NCBI GenBank assembly: GCA_035716005.1 | Contig: DASTKG010000153.1 | Location: 1-5,682, forward strand | DNA: 5,682 bases | Direction: 5' to 3' | Source of the DNA: SZUA-252 sp035716005 | GTDB taxonomy: Bacteria > Eisenbacteria > RBG-16-71-46 > SZUA-252 | In this document: positions 1-5,529 of the stretch, piece by piece | How the letters are laid out: each line of letters opens with the position of its first letter | Position numbering within the stretch: position 1 is the stretch's first letter | Notes under the pieces: model-generated | The model's input: only the letters and a program-made list of their open reading frames with translations | Told to the model about the DNA's origin: nothing | Database searches by the model: none | Position numbers and translations under genes: made by a program

Positions 1-10
1 TCGTTTCTGT

Positions 11-47
11 GGCGCCAGCGGAGGGGTTTTCTTTCCTCCGGGGCGCC
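11..47. other. Strong GC-rich hairpin upstream of the permease gene
   Basis: GGCGCC at 11-16 pairs with GGCGCC at 42-47, and CGGAGG at 19-24 pairs with CCTCCG at 35-40. This makes a 12-bp stem with a 2x1 internal mismatch and a T-rich 10-nt loop (25-34). It lies about 40 bp upstream of the permease promoter. It could be the terminator stem of a gene ending left of the window. No T-run follows it on either strand, so a standard intrinsic terminator is not shown. The stem is seen directly; its role is a guess. Confidence 0.45.
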
Positions 48-84
48 CGCTCGAATACACGCCGTCGAGTCTCCGGCCACGGCA

Positions 85-114
85 TTGGTGCAACGCCCAA
101 GATCGCGCTATACT
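85..114 (+). promoter_or_regulatory. Sigma70-like promoter of the KimA-like permease
   Basis: TTGGTG (85-90) and TATACT (109-114) are separated by 18 bp. They match four and five of six positions of the -35 and -10 consensus and stand out in GC-rich surroundings. Transcription would start near 120-122, only about 5-7 nt before the ATG at 127. The mRNA would then be nearly leaderless, which agrees with the lack of any Shine-Dalgarno sequence there. A TTG codon at 85 opens the same reading frame but lies in the -35 box, so it is unlikely to be the start. Confidence 0.55.
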
Positions 115-126
115 GCGACGCTCTAT

Positions 127-2190
127 ATGGCAGAAGAACCGCAGCAACCCGAAGACCCCTCGCCGTTGCCGGGCCCCCCGCCCGGCGAGCCGCTCCCCGA
201 GTACGAGGAGCCGGCCCCGGTTCGGTTTTTGCAGCGGGTCTGGGCGGCCGTCATCGGCCCCGCGCGGCGTATCACCGACCCCGCGCTCTTCCACAAGATC
301 TCCCTCGCCGCCTTCCTCGCCTGGGTCGGGCTCGGCGCCGACGGACTCTCATCCTCCGCCTACGGTCCGGAGGCGGCGTTCCGGGCGCTCCACGAGCACA
401 CCTTCCTCGCCATTCCGCTCGCGGCGATGGTCGCCCTCACCGTCATGGTGATCGCGGCGTCGTACATCCGGATCATCGAGCGCTTTCCCGCGGGCGGCGG
501 CGGCTACGTGGTGGCGACGAAACTCCTCGGCCCCGGGGCCGGACTCGTGTCCGGCGCGGCGCTCCTCGTCGACTACGTCCTCACGATCGCCATCTCGCTC
601 GCCGCGTGCAGCGAGTCGCTCTTCAGTCTTCTCCCGTCCGGCCTCGGCTTCGCCTACCTCCCCTTCACGTTCATGCTCCTCGCCCTTCTCACGGTGCTGA
701 ACCTGCGCGGGGTGCGCGAGTCGGTGGCGGTCATTTCGCCGATCTTCCTCCTCTTCGTGGTGAGCCACGTCGTGGCGCTGGTGGCGGGGATCTTCTTCGC
801 GTGGCACCAGGTGCCGGCGGAGTTCCAGCACCTGCGCGACCAGTCGGCCACCTCGGTGCAGGAGATCGGCTGGTTCGGATTGCTCATGATCCTCTTCCGC
901 GCCTTCACGCTCGGCGGCGGAACGTTCACGGGGATCGAGGCGGTCTCGAACGGCGTGCCGATGCTCCGCGAACCGAAGACCGAGACGGCCAAGGTGACGA
1001 TGCGCTACATGGCCTTCTCGCTCGCCATCATCGCGTCGGGGATCCTGGTGAACTACCTCCTCTACGAGGTGAGCCACGTCCCCGGAAAGACGCTGAACGC
1101 GGTCCTCTGGCAGGCCATCACGGGCCGCATCTTCTCCCCCGGGAGCCAGATCGGGCAGATCATCATCGCCATCGTCCTCGTCTCGGAGGGCGCGCTCCTC
1201 TTCGTGGCCGCGCAGACCGGCTTCCTGGGGGGACCGCGCGTCCTCGTCTACATGGCCTTCGACCGGTGGGCGCCGTCGCGTTTCGGCAACCTCTCGGAGC
1301 GGCTCGTCACGTCGAACGGCGTCCTCTTCATGTCGATCTCGGCGGGCCTCGTCCTCCTCGCCACCGGCGGCCAGGTCCATGTCCTCGTCATTCTCTACTC
1401 GATCAACGTCTTCCTCACGTTCGCCCTGGCGCAGCTCGCCATGATCCGCGACGCGCTGAACCTCCGCCGGGAAGGACAATCGTGGAAACGAGGGCTCGCC
1501 ATCAGCGGGCTCGGTTTCCTCGTGACCGGATCGCTCCTGGTCGGCACCGTCGGCTTCAAGTTCACCGAGGGGGGATGGGCCACGCTCCTCGTGACGGGGC
1601 TCCTCTGCTTCGTGGGGTATCTCATCCGCCGGCACTACAGCTCGACCACGACGAGCCTCCGCCGCCTCGACGAGAGCCTGACGAACGTCCCGCTCCCGAG
1701 CCACGAGCCGAACACGCAGCCGCTGAAGAAGACGGCGCAGACGGCGGTGCTCACCGTCACGTCGTTCGGGGGGCTCGGCATCCACACGCTCCTGAATCTC
1801 TTCCGCGTCTTCCCCGGCCAGTTCAAGCAGGTCGTCTTCATCTCGGTGGGGATGATCGATTCGGGCCGGTTCAAGGGGAAGGACGAGCTCGATCACCTTC
1901 GGAGCAGCACCGAACAGGAGCTGCGGCGGTACGTGGAGTTCGCGCGCCGTCTCGGCGTCCCCGCCGAGTACCGCTACGCGCTCGGCACCGACATCGTGGA
2001 CGAGCTGGAGCAGCTCTGCCTCGAGGTGAACGAGTCGTATCCGCGCTCGGTCGCGTTCGGCGGGCAGCTCGTCTTCCAGAAGGAAGCGGCCGTGAATCGC
2101 TGGCTTCACAACCAGACCTGCTCCGCGCTCCAGCGGCGCCTCGCCTTCCACGGCCTTCCGATGGTGATCCTGCCCGTTCGCGTCTACTGA
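127..2190 (+). CDS. KimA/YdaO-like APC-superfamily permease (probable K+/H+ symporter)
   Basis: This 687-aa inner-membrane transporter has a Pro/Glu-rich cytosolic N-terminus (1-35), about 12 hydrophobic segments (roughly 58-501) and a soluble C-terminal domain (about 536-687). Blocks recalled from Bacillus subtilis KimA recur in order: DGLSSSAYG (72-80), FPAGGGGYVV (120-129), LLVDYVLTIAIS (146-157), LNLRGVRES (191-199), FTGIEAVSN (267-275) and AAQTGF (361-366). The C-terminal HNQ-containing stretch (655-687) also resembles the end of KimA's USP-like domain. Polar residues at positions implicated in K+ or H+ handling are kept: Asp72, Tyr79, Asp149, Thr153, Thr268 and Glu271. KimA proteins import K+ with protons and are inhibited by c-di-AMP in Firmicutes; whether that control exists here is unknown. 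The ATG at 127 was chosen because upstream in-frame codons overlap the promoter. The N-terminal extension makes it longer than KimA (about 607 aa). Amino-acid transport is the main alternative. Family call firm, substrate inferred. Confidence 0.9.
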   Translation: MAEEPQQPEDPSPLPGPPPGEPLPEYEEPAPVRFLQRVWAAVIGPARRITDPALFHKISLAAFLAWVGLGADGLSSSAYGPEAAFRALHEHTFLAIPLAAMVALTVMVIAASYIRIIERFPAGGGGYVVATKLLGPGAGLVSGAALLVDYVLTIAISLAACSESLFSLLPSGLGFAYLPFTFMLLALLTVLNLRGVRESVAVISPIFLLFVVSHVVALVAGIFFAWHQVPAEFQHLRDQSATSVQEIGWFGLLMILFRAFTLGGGTFTGIEAVSNGVPMLREPKTETAKVTMRYMAFSLAIIASGILVNYLLYEVSHVPGKTLNAVLWQAITGRIFSPGSQIGQIIIAIVLVSEGALLFVAAQTGFLGGPRVLVYMAFDRWAPSRFGNLSERLVTSNGVLFMSISAGLVLLATGGQVHVLVILYSINVFLTFALAQLAMIRDALNLRREGQSWKRGLAISGLGFLVTGSLLVGTVGFKFTEGGWATLLVTGLLCFVGYLIRRHYSSTTTSLRRLDESLTNVPLPSHEPNTQPLKKTAQTAVLTVTSFGGLGIHTLLNLFRVFPGQFKQVVFISVGMIDSGRFKGKDELDHLRSSTEQELRRYVEFARRLGVPAEYRYALGTDIVDELEQLCLEVNESYPRSVAFGGQLVFQKEAAVNRWLHNQTCSALQRRLAFHGLPMVILPVRVY

Positions 2191-2548
2191 GCCGGCGGGG
2201 GTCCGATCGTTTCGTGGTGGAGGTGGGGACCGGAACACCCCGCCGCAAGATTCCCTCCCGCGAGTTCGCGAACCGACGCGGCTCCGTTCCTCCCGACCGA
2301 GACGCCGTCCCTCGGCGGCGCCGGAGACGCCCGCGCGACCAGGCCGATCGCTCTCTTGCGGCCAGTGCGGCCGGCCGCTTCGGGCTTCTCCCCCATCCAC
2401 ACTCGGAGCCCGCGCGCTCACGTCTCGCGGGTCGTGCCACGCCGGGTCGCGCAAGCAGGGGCGCGTCGAACGGGGCACGGCGCGGCGTGGTTGCAGGGGG
2501 CATGCCCGGGCCGGCGATCCGAGCGCGCGGGTAACCCGTTGCGGCGCG

Positions 2549-2575
2549 GAGGCGGCGCGGTCGCGGCGCCGCCTC
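2549..2575. terminator. Possible factor-assisted terminator hairpin without U-tract
   Basis: GAGGCGGCGC (2549-2558) and GCGCCGCCTC (2566-2575) form a perfect 10-bp stem around the 7-nt loop GGTCGCG. It is the most stable simple hairpin in the gap between the permease and the acetyltransferase genes. No T-run follows on either strand, so it would not act as a classical intrinsic terminator. It also lies about 360 nt beyond the permease stop, which is far for that role. It could instead be a protein-binding or mRNA-stability element, or chance structure in GC-rich DNA. Confidence 0.3.
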
Positions 2576-2631
2576 GCGGCGACGGCGGCGCGCGTCGGAC
2601 GTTCGACGCCGTCGGACTCCGATTCGTCACC

Positions 2632-2660
2632 TTGACGGCGCACCCCGCCTCCCCGACCCT
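2632..2660 (+). promoter_or_regulatory. Weak candidate promoter giving a leaderless acetyltransferase mRNA
   Basis: TTGACG (2632-2637) matches five of six bases of the -35 consensus. Seventeen bp later, GACCCT (2655-2660) keeps only the A at position 2 and the T at position 6 of the -10 hexamer. Transcription would begin at or within a base or two of the A of the ATG at 2667. The 15 bases before that ATG are almost all C and T, so no ribosome binding site exists. Leaderless translation would explain this. The -10 match is poor, so this is tentative. Confidence 0.3.
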
Positions 2661-2666
2661 CCCCCC

Positions 2667-3197
2667 ATGGAATCGCTCCACCTCAGGACCACCCGGCTCG
2701 AGGTCATCTCGGCCACGCCCGAAATGGCGAGGGCCGAGCGGGACGACCGCGCCCGGCTCCTGCGCGACTACCACATCCGCCTCGCGGAGCCGTGGCCCCC
2801 GCCCCTCAACGACGAGGCTTCGCTCGCCTGGACGATCGCGGTGCTCGACGCGAACAAGGACCAGGCCGGCTGGGGAGGCTGGTACATCTGCCTGCCGGGG
2901 CGCGAAGGCGACCCCGCCCTCGCGATCGGCGGCTGCGGATTCAAGGGGCTCCCCGACGCGGAGGGCACGGTGGAGGTCGGCTATTCGGTGCTGGAGGAGT
3001 ATCAGCGCCGCGGGTATGCCAGCGAGGCGATCGGCGCCCTCATCGAGTGGGCCTTCGCGCAGCCGGGGGTGCGCCGGGTGATCGCCGAGACCTTCCCCGA
3101 GCTGATCGGCTCGCTCGGGGTCCTCCGCAAATTGGGCTTCAAACGGATCGAAGGCGGCTCGGAGCCGGGCGTGATCCGCTTCGAGCGGCTCCCCTAG
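2667..3197 (+). CDS. GNAT-family N-acetyltransferase, RimJ/RimL-like
   Basis: This 176-aa cytosolic protein is expected to move an acetyl group from acetyl-CoA to an amine; the acceptor cannot be told. The N-terminus (LHLRTTRLEVISATPEMA, 4-21) has the opening strand typical of the RimJ/RimL-like branch (Acetyltransf_3). A core strand VEVGYSVLEEY (102-112) leads into the acetyl-CoA pyrophosphate loop QRRGYA (113-118), which fits motif A Q/R-x-x-G-x-G/A. A long helix (119-131) follows. The closing SLGVLRKLGF (149-158) matches the usual S-x-x-VLxKxGF, but the Asn normally three residues before the Ser is Leu146. Length is normal for a single-domain GNAT. No Shine-Dalgarno sequence precedes the ATG. 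The stop codon is shared through CTAG with the convergent amidohydrolase gene. The 476-bp gap makes co-transcription with the permease unlikely. Confidence 0.9.
   Translation: MESLHLRTTRLEVISATPEMARAERDDRARLLRDYHIRLAEPWPPPLNDEASLAWTIAVLDANKDQAGWGGWYICLPGREGDPALAIGGCGFKGLPDAEGTVEVGYSVLEEYQRRGYASEAIGALIEWAFAQPGVRRVIAETFPELIGSLGVLRKLGFKRIEGGSEPGVIRFERLP
3194..3197. other. Shared CTAG: both convergent genes stop here
   Basis: The acetyltransferase stop TAG occupies 3195-3197 on the + strand. The amidohydrolase stop TAG occupies 3196-3194 on the - strand. The palindromic tetramer CTAG therefore supplies both stops and the coding regions overlap by four bases. There is no intergenic space for a terminator, so each transcript must end inside the opposing gene or overlap it in antisense. 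Confidence 0.95.
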
Positions 3198-4477
3198 CGC
3201 TTCGGCTTCACGCCCCGCGCCAGATAATCGGCCATCACGCGCGCCATGGCGCGCGCGCCGACCTCGATGGCCGCCTCGTCCACCGCGAAGCCGGGCGAAT
3301 GCGGCATCGCCACGATCTTCTTCGCCTCGTTCGAGGCGCCGAGGAAGTACATCACGCCGGGAATCCGCTGCTGGAAGTAGGAGAAATCCTCGCTGAAGTA
3401 GCGCGTTCCGTTCGGCAGGATCTCGAGCTTCTCCTTTCCGAGCGCGCGCCGGAGCGCGGGGTAGGTGGCGCGCACGGTCGCGAGGTCGTTCAGAGTGGGC
3501 GGGACGACCGCGTGCCGGTAGGCCACTTCCGCCTTCACGTCCGGGAGATCGAGCGCCGCCGTCTTCGCGCGGAGGTCGCGCTCCACGCGCGCGAAGATCG
3601 AGTCGTTCGCGGCGCGAATCCCGGCCGAGACCTCCACCGTCCGGTCGCCCGCGGGAAGCCCCTGATCCCAGATCTCCACGGTGACGAACGAATCGGCGCG
3701 CGCGCCCTGCCTCGGCGTCGCCCGGCCCTGTACGAGGGCGACGGCCTCCTTCGCGGCGGCGCCGAGATCGCCCGCTCCCGAGAGCCGGATCGTCACCGCG
3801 TCGAGCCCCGGCAGGACGAGCCCCTCGATCGCGGCGATCGTTCCGACCTCCATCGGCGCGACGTGGAGGGCGAAGAGGGCGCTCGGCGTCGGCGCGCTCA
3901 GGGCGCCGGCTTCGATCATGGCGCGAGCACCTTCCGTCGTCTCCTCGGCCGGCTGGAAGTAGAAGACGGCGGTGCCGGGAAGATCGCGCTTCACCGCGGC
4001 CAGCCCCGACGCCACGCCGAGCCCGACGGCGGTGTGGACGTCGTGTCCGCAGATGTGGCGAACGCCGATGACGTTCGACCGGAAGTCGACGGGGTCGGGA
4101 TCCCGCGACGGCACCGCGTCCATGTCGGCGCGGTAGCCGACGACGGGACCTGGTTTCCCGCCGCGAAGGACCGCCACGACGCCCTGCCCGCCCACGCCGG
4201 CGCGCACCTGAAGCCCGAGGCGGCGGAGTTCCTTCGCCACGAGGGCGGCCGTCCGCCGCTCTTCTCCGGAGACTTCGGGGTGGCGATGGATGTCGCGGCG
4301 AATGTCGACGAGTGCGGCGCGGCGCGCGCGGACGGCGGCGTCGATCTGGCCGTCGAGCGAGGGGCGGGCGGGCGGGGCCGACGCGGGAGGCGATGGCGCG
4401 AGCGCCGCGAGCGCGACGAGGCCGAGGATGAGGCCCGCGCGGCGGACGGTTCGCGAACGGAATCTCTGCTGGAGCAT
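3194..4477 (-). CDS. Exported M20-family metallo-amidohydrolase (M20D, HipO/AbgB-like)
   Basis: This 427-aa enzyme is likely to hydrolyse N-acyl amino acids or related amides with two bound metals. Residues 9-34 look like an export signal: Arg9, Arg12 and Arg13, then a hydrophobic stretch (14-27) and an ASA at 32-34. Candidate cleavage sites are followed by Pro, so the exact site is unclear. No lipobox cysteine is seen. Family motifs appear in order: HRHPE (64-68), RADMDAVP (116-123), CGHDVHT (143-149), QPAEET (175-180), LHVAP (204-208), FSEDFSYF (361-368) and MPHSPGF (391-397). By M20D precedent the metal ligands are Cys143, His145, Glu179, His205 and His393, and the general base is Glu178. 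All are present. The lid domain is odd: where relatives carry a G-G-H-G/A-x-x-P-H segment, this protein has SGAGDLGAAA (233-242), with no His. The ATG at 4477 follows a good ribosome binding site. It lies 32 bp after the mrfB-like gene, probably in one operon. Substrate unknown. Confidence 0.92.
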   Translation of the reverse strand: MLQQRFRSRTVRRAGLILGLVALAALAPSPPASAPPARPSLDGQIDAAVRARRAALVDIRRDIHRHPEVSGEERRTAALVAKELRRLGLQVRAGVGGQGVVAVLRGGKPGPVVGYRADMDAVPSRDPDPVDFRSNVIGVRHICGHDVHTAVGLGVASGLAAVKRDLPGTAVFYFQPAEETTEGARAMIEAGALSAPTPSALFALHVAPMEVGTIAAIEGLVLPGLDAVTIRLSGAGDLGAAAKEAVALVQGRATPRQGARADSFVTVEIWDQGLPAGDRTVEVSAGIRAANDSIFARVERDLRAKTAALDLPDVKAEVAYRHAVVPPTLNDLATVRATYPALRRALGKEKLEILPNGTRYFSEDFSYFQQRIPGVMYFLGASNEAKKIVAMPHSPGFAVDEAAIEVGARAMARVMADYLARGVKPKR

Positions 4478-4487
4478 CGTGACTCGT

Positions 4488-4494
4488 CCCCCTC
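4488..4494 (-). promoter_or_regulatory. Ribosome binding site of the amidohydrolase gene
   Basis: On the - strand GAGGGGG ends 10 nt before the ATG at 4477. It is the only clear Shine-Dalgarno sequence in the window and supports this start. It sits in the 32-bp gap after the mrfB-like stop codon, so the amidohydrolase can be translated independently of mrfB. Confidence 0.65.
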
Positions 4495-4509
4495 AAGAGC
4501 CGGCTCCGC

Positions 4510-5520
4510 TCAGTATACCCCGACCTCCGGATCGAAGATCACCGGCGTCAGCTCCACCATCGCGACGACGTCGAGCAGATTGTGATGGAAGACGGGGATC
4601 AGCCGGTGCGGCTCGCCCCGCTTCACGTAGTCGTGATAGAGGCCCGGAATCTCCGCGCCCCCGACGTCGCCGCCGCGACGGCGGCGGAGAATCCGCCACT
4701 CGATCGTCTGAAGCCGGCAGTTGGGGAGATGCTCCCGCCACCGCCGGCGCGCCATCCAGAGGAGGTCGAGGTGCGGATGCGGGAGCGCGAAGGGGACGCG
4801 ATGGTGGGTGGCGCGATCGTGGAGGAAGGGCGCGTCGAACGTCTTCCCGTTGAACGTGACGAGGGCGTCGAAGTCGCGCGCGATGCGCGCCAGCTCGTGG
4901 AGAAGGGCCCTCTCCTCGGCGTAGTCGCGCGCGAAGAGCTGGCGAAAGACCACGTTTCGCTCCACGACGAAGCCGAGCCCCACCAGGAAGACCGGCGCCG
5001 CCGAGAGGCCGCACGTCTCGATGTCGAGATAGAGGAGCCGCCGATGCCCGAAGCGGCGGAAAAGGCCGCGCTCCGGGGCGTCGACCACCGAGGCGAGGTC
5101 GGCCAGGTGAGGGAGATCCCGGACGAGGCGCGGCCCGTCCACGCGCGCGCGCGCTCGGGCGCGCCGCCGCTCGTGCCGATCGCGCGCGCTCGCCGTCTCG
5201 TCGGATTCGGGCGCGCCGCGGTCGAGATCGGCGATTCGGCGGAGGAGCGAGCGAGGGCGCTCGCCGTGGTCGGTGTAGAGCCGCTCGTGCACGAAGAGCG
5301 AGCCCTGCTCGTTCGTCACCACGCCGCCGGGGAGAACTTCCTCGATCGGCACCGCGAGGACGGTTCGCGGACGCGGGGGCGCGGCGGACGGGGCGGACGG
5401 GGCGGGCGCGGCGCGGCGCTTCCGGCCCGCGGCCGTCCCCGCCGCCTTGGCGGGCACGCGGCGCGGCGCCTCCTCGCGGAAGAGGTCGCCGATCTTCGCG
5501 CGCAACGCCTTCGAGAGCAC
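4510..5520 (-). CDS. mrfB: MrfB/YprB-like DEDDh exonuclease (RNase H-like fold)
   Basis: This 336-aa protein is the predicted nuclease partner of the helicase encoded just upstream. In Bacillus subtilis the MrfA helicase and MrfB exonuclease repair mitomycin C damage without UvrABC. The DEDD residues are visible: Asp166 and Glu168 in YLDIETCGL (164-172), Asp229 in VTFNGKTFDAPF (221-232), and Asp317 with His312 or His313 in FHHNLLDVVAM (311-321). Before the nuclease domain lie a short N-terminal segment, an Ala/Pro/Arg linker (about 21-52) and an Arg-rich stretch (113-131). Only 19 residues follow Asp317, so the C-terminal tetratricopeptide repeats known in B. subtilis YprB are absent. I chose the GTG at 5520 because it overlaps the helicase stop (TAGTG). 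Starting at the ATG at 5667 would add 49 low-complexity residues antiparallel to nothing known and overlap the helicase frame. Family call strong; repair role inferred from the gene pair. Confidence 0.88.
   Translation of the reverse strand: MLSKALRAKIGDLFREEAPRRVPAKAAGTAAGRKRRAAPAPSAPSAAPPRPRTVLAVPIEEVLPGGVVTNEQGSLFVHERLYTDHGERPRSLLRRIADLDRGAPESDETASARDRHERRRARARARVDGPRLVRDLPHLADLASVVDAPERGLFRRFGHRRLLYLDIETCGLSAAPVFLVGLGFVVERNVVFRQLFARDYAEERALLHELARIARDFDALVTFNGKTFDAPFLHDRATHHRVPFALPHPHLDLLWMARRRWREHLPNCRLQTIEWRILRRRRGGDVGGAEIPGLYHDYVKRGEPHRLIPVFHHNLLDVVAMVELTPVIFDPEVGVY
4512..4517 (-). promoter_or_regulatory. Possible internal -10 box ahead of the amidohydrolase gene
   Basis: TATACT on the - strand lies at the very end of the mrfB-like gene, at its Val-Tyr codons and the first base of its stop codon. 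The same hexamer forms the -10 box of the permease promoter, and both are followed by G. Transcription would start near 4505, giving a leader of about 28 nt that contains the ribosome binding site. I find no good -35 hexamer 16-18 bp upstream, and the bases are also needed to encode Val-Tyr-stop, so chance is possible. Confidence 0.3.
5383..5409. repeat. 9-bp tandem repeat in the MrfB linker
   Basis: GGCGGACGG occurs at 5383-5391 and 5392-5400, with a degenerate third copy at 5401-5409. On the - strand it encodes the Pro-Ser-Ala repeats of the linker ahead of the nuclease domain. The unit keeps the frame, so gain or loss of copies would only change linker length. Confidence 0.6.
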
Positions 5521-5529
5521 TAGCGCCCC
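5518..5529 (-). promoter_or_regulatory. Helicase-exonuclease translational coupling junction
   Basis: On the - strand the helicase stop TAG (5522-5520) and the exonuclease start GTG (5520-5518) share one G in TAGTG. The only purine run ahead of the GTG is GGGG (5529-5526), 5 nt upstream, which is a weak Shine-Dalgarno match. A terminating ribosome restarting at the overlap is the likely route to MrfB synthesis, which would keep the two proteins in balance. Confidence 0.6.

Larger units (their letters stand above)
2191..2666. other. Non-coding gap of 476 bp with GC-rich inverted repeats
   Basis: No reading frame here looks like a protein, and I see no tRNA, rRNA or known small-RNA fold. Several inverted repeats are present: CGGCGGGG (2193-2200) with CCCCGCCG (2238-2245) just after the permease stop; CCACGCCG (2437-2444) with CGGCGTGG (2483-2490); the palindromes GTTCGCGAAC (2264-2273) and GGGCATGCCC (2498-2507); and the longer hairpin at 2549-2575. 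CGTCGGAC is directly repeated at 2593-2600 and 2610-2617, just upstream of the putative acetyltransferase promoter. At this GC content several 8-bp matches are expected by chance. Only the 2549-2575 stem and the CGTCGGAC repeat seem worth attention. Confidence 0.6.

Noticed and set aside
85..126. In-frame TTG and GTG codons as alternative permease starts
   Set aside because: They fall in the -35 element of the best promoter and would add 13-14 residues with no family similarity.
2193..2245. CGGCGGGG/CCCCGCCG inverted repeat just after the permease stop as an intrinsic terminator
   Set aside because: The loop is 37 nt long and no T-run follows. An 8-bp GC-only match at this distance is expected by chance.
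2264..2273. GTTCGCGAAC palindrome, also present at 4449-4458
   Set aside because: Two copies of a GC-rich 10-bp palindrome, one of them inside the amidohydrolase signal-peptide codons, are too few and too scattered to argue for a regulator site.
2184..2402. A 72-codon open frame on the - strand in the gap after the permease
   Set aside because: It has no ribosome binding site and no recognisable motif, and runs into the end of the permease gene. It is not distinguishable from chance.
9..2534. Very long open frame on the + strand overlapping the permease in another frame
   Set aside because: Its translation is dominated by Arg, Pro, Gly and Ala with no recognisable domain. Long stop-free shadow frames are normal at this GC content, and the permease frame carries clear family motifs.
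2590..2625. Possible tRNA T-arm around GTTCGACGCC
   Set aside because: The flanking bases do not form a clean 5-bp T-stem, and no acceptor or anticodon stem could be placed around it.
349..2643. Long antisense open frame across the permease
   Set aside because: The product is rich in Arg, Glu, Asp and His with no fold signature, as expected from the reverse complement of GC-rich membrane-protein codons.
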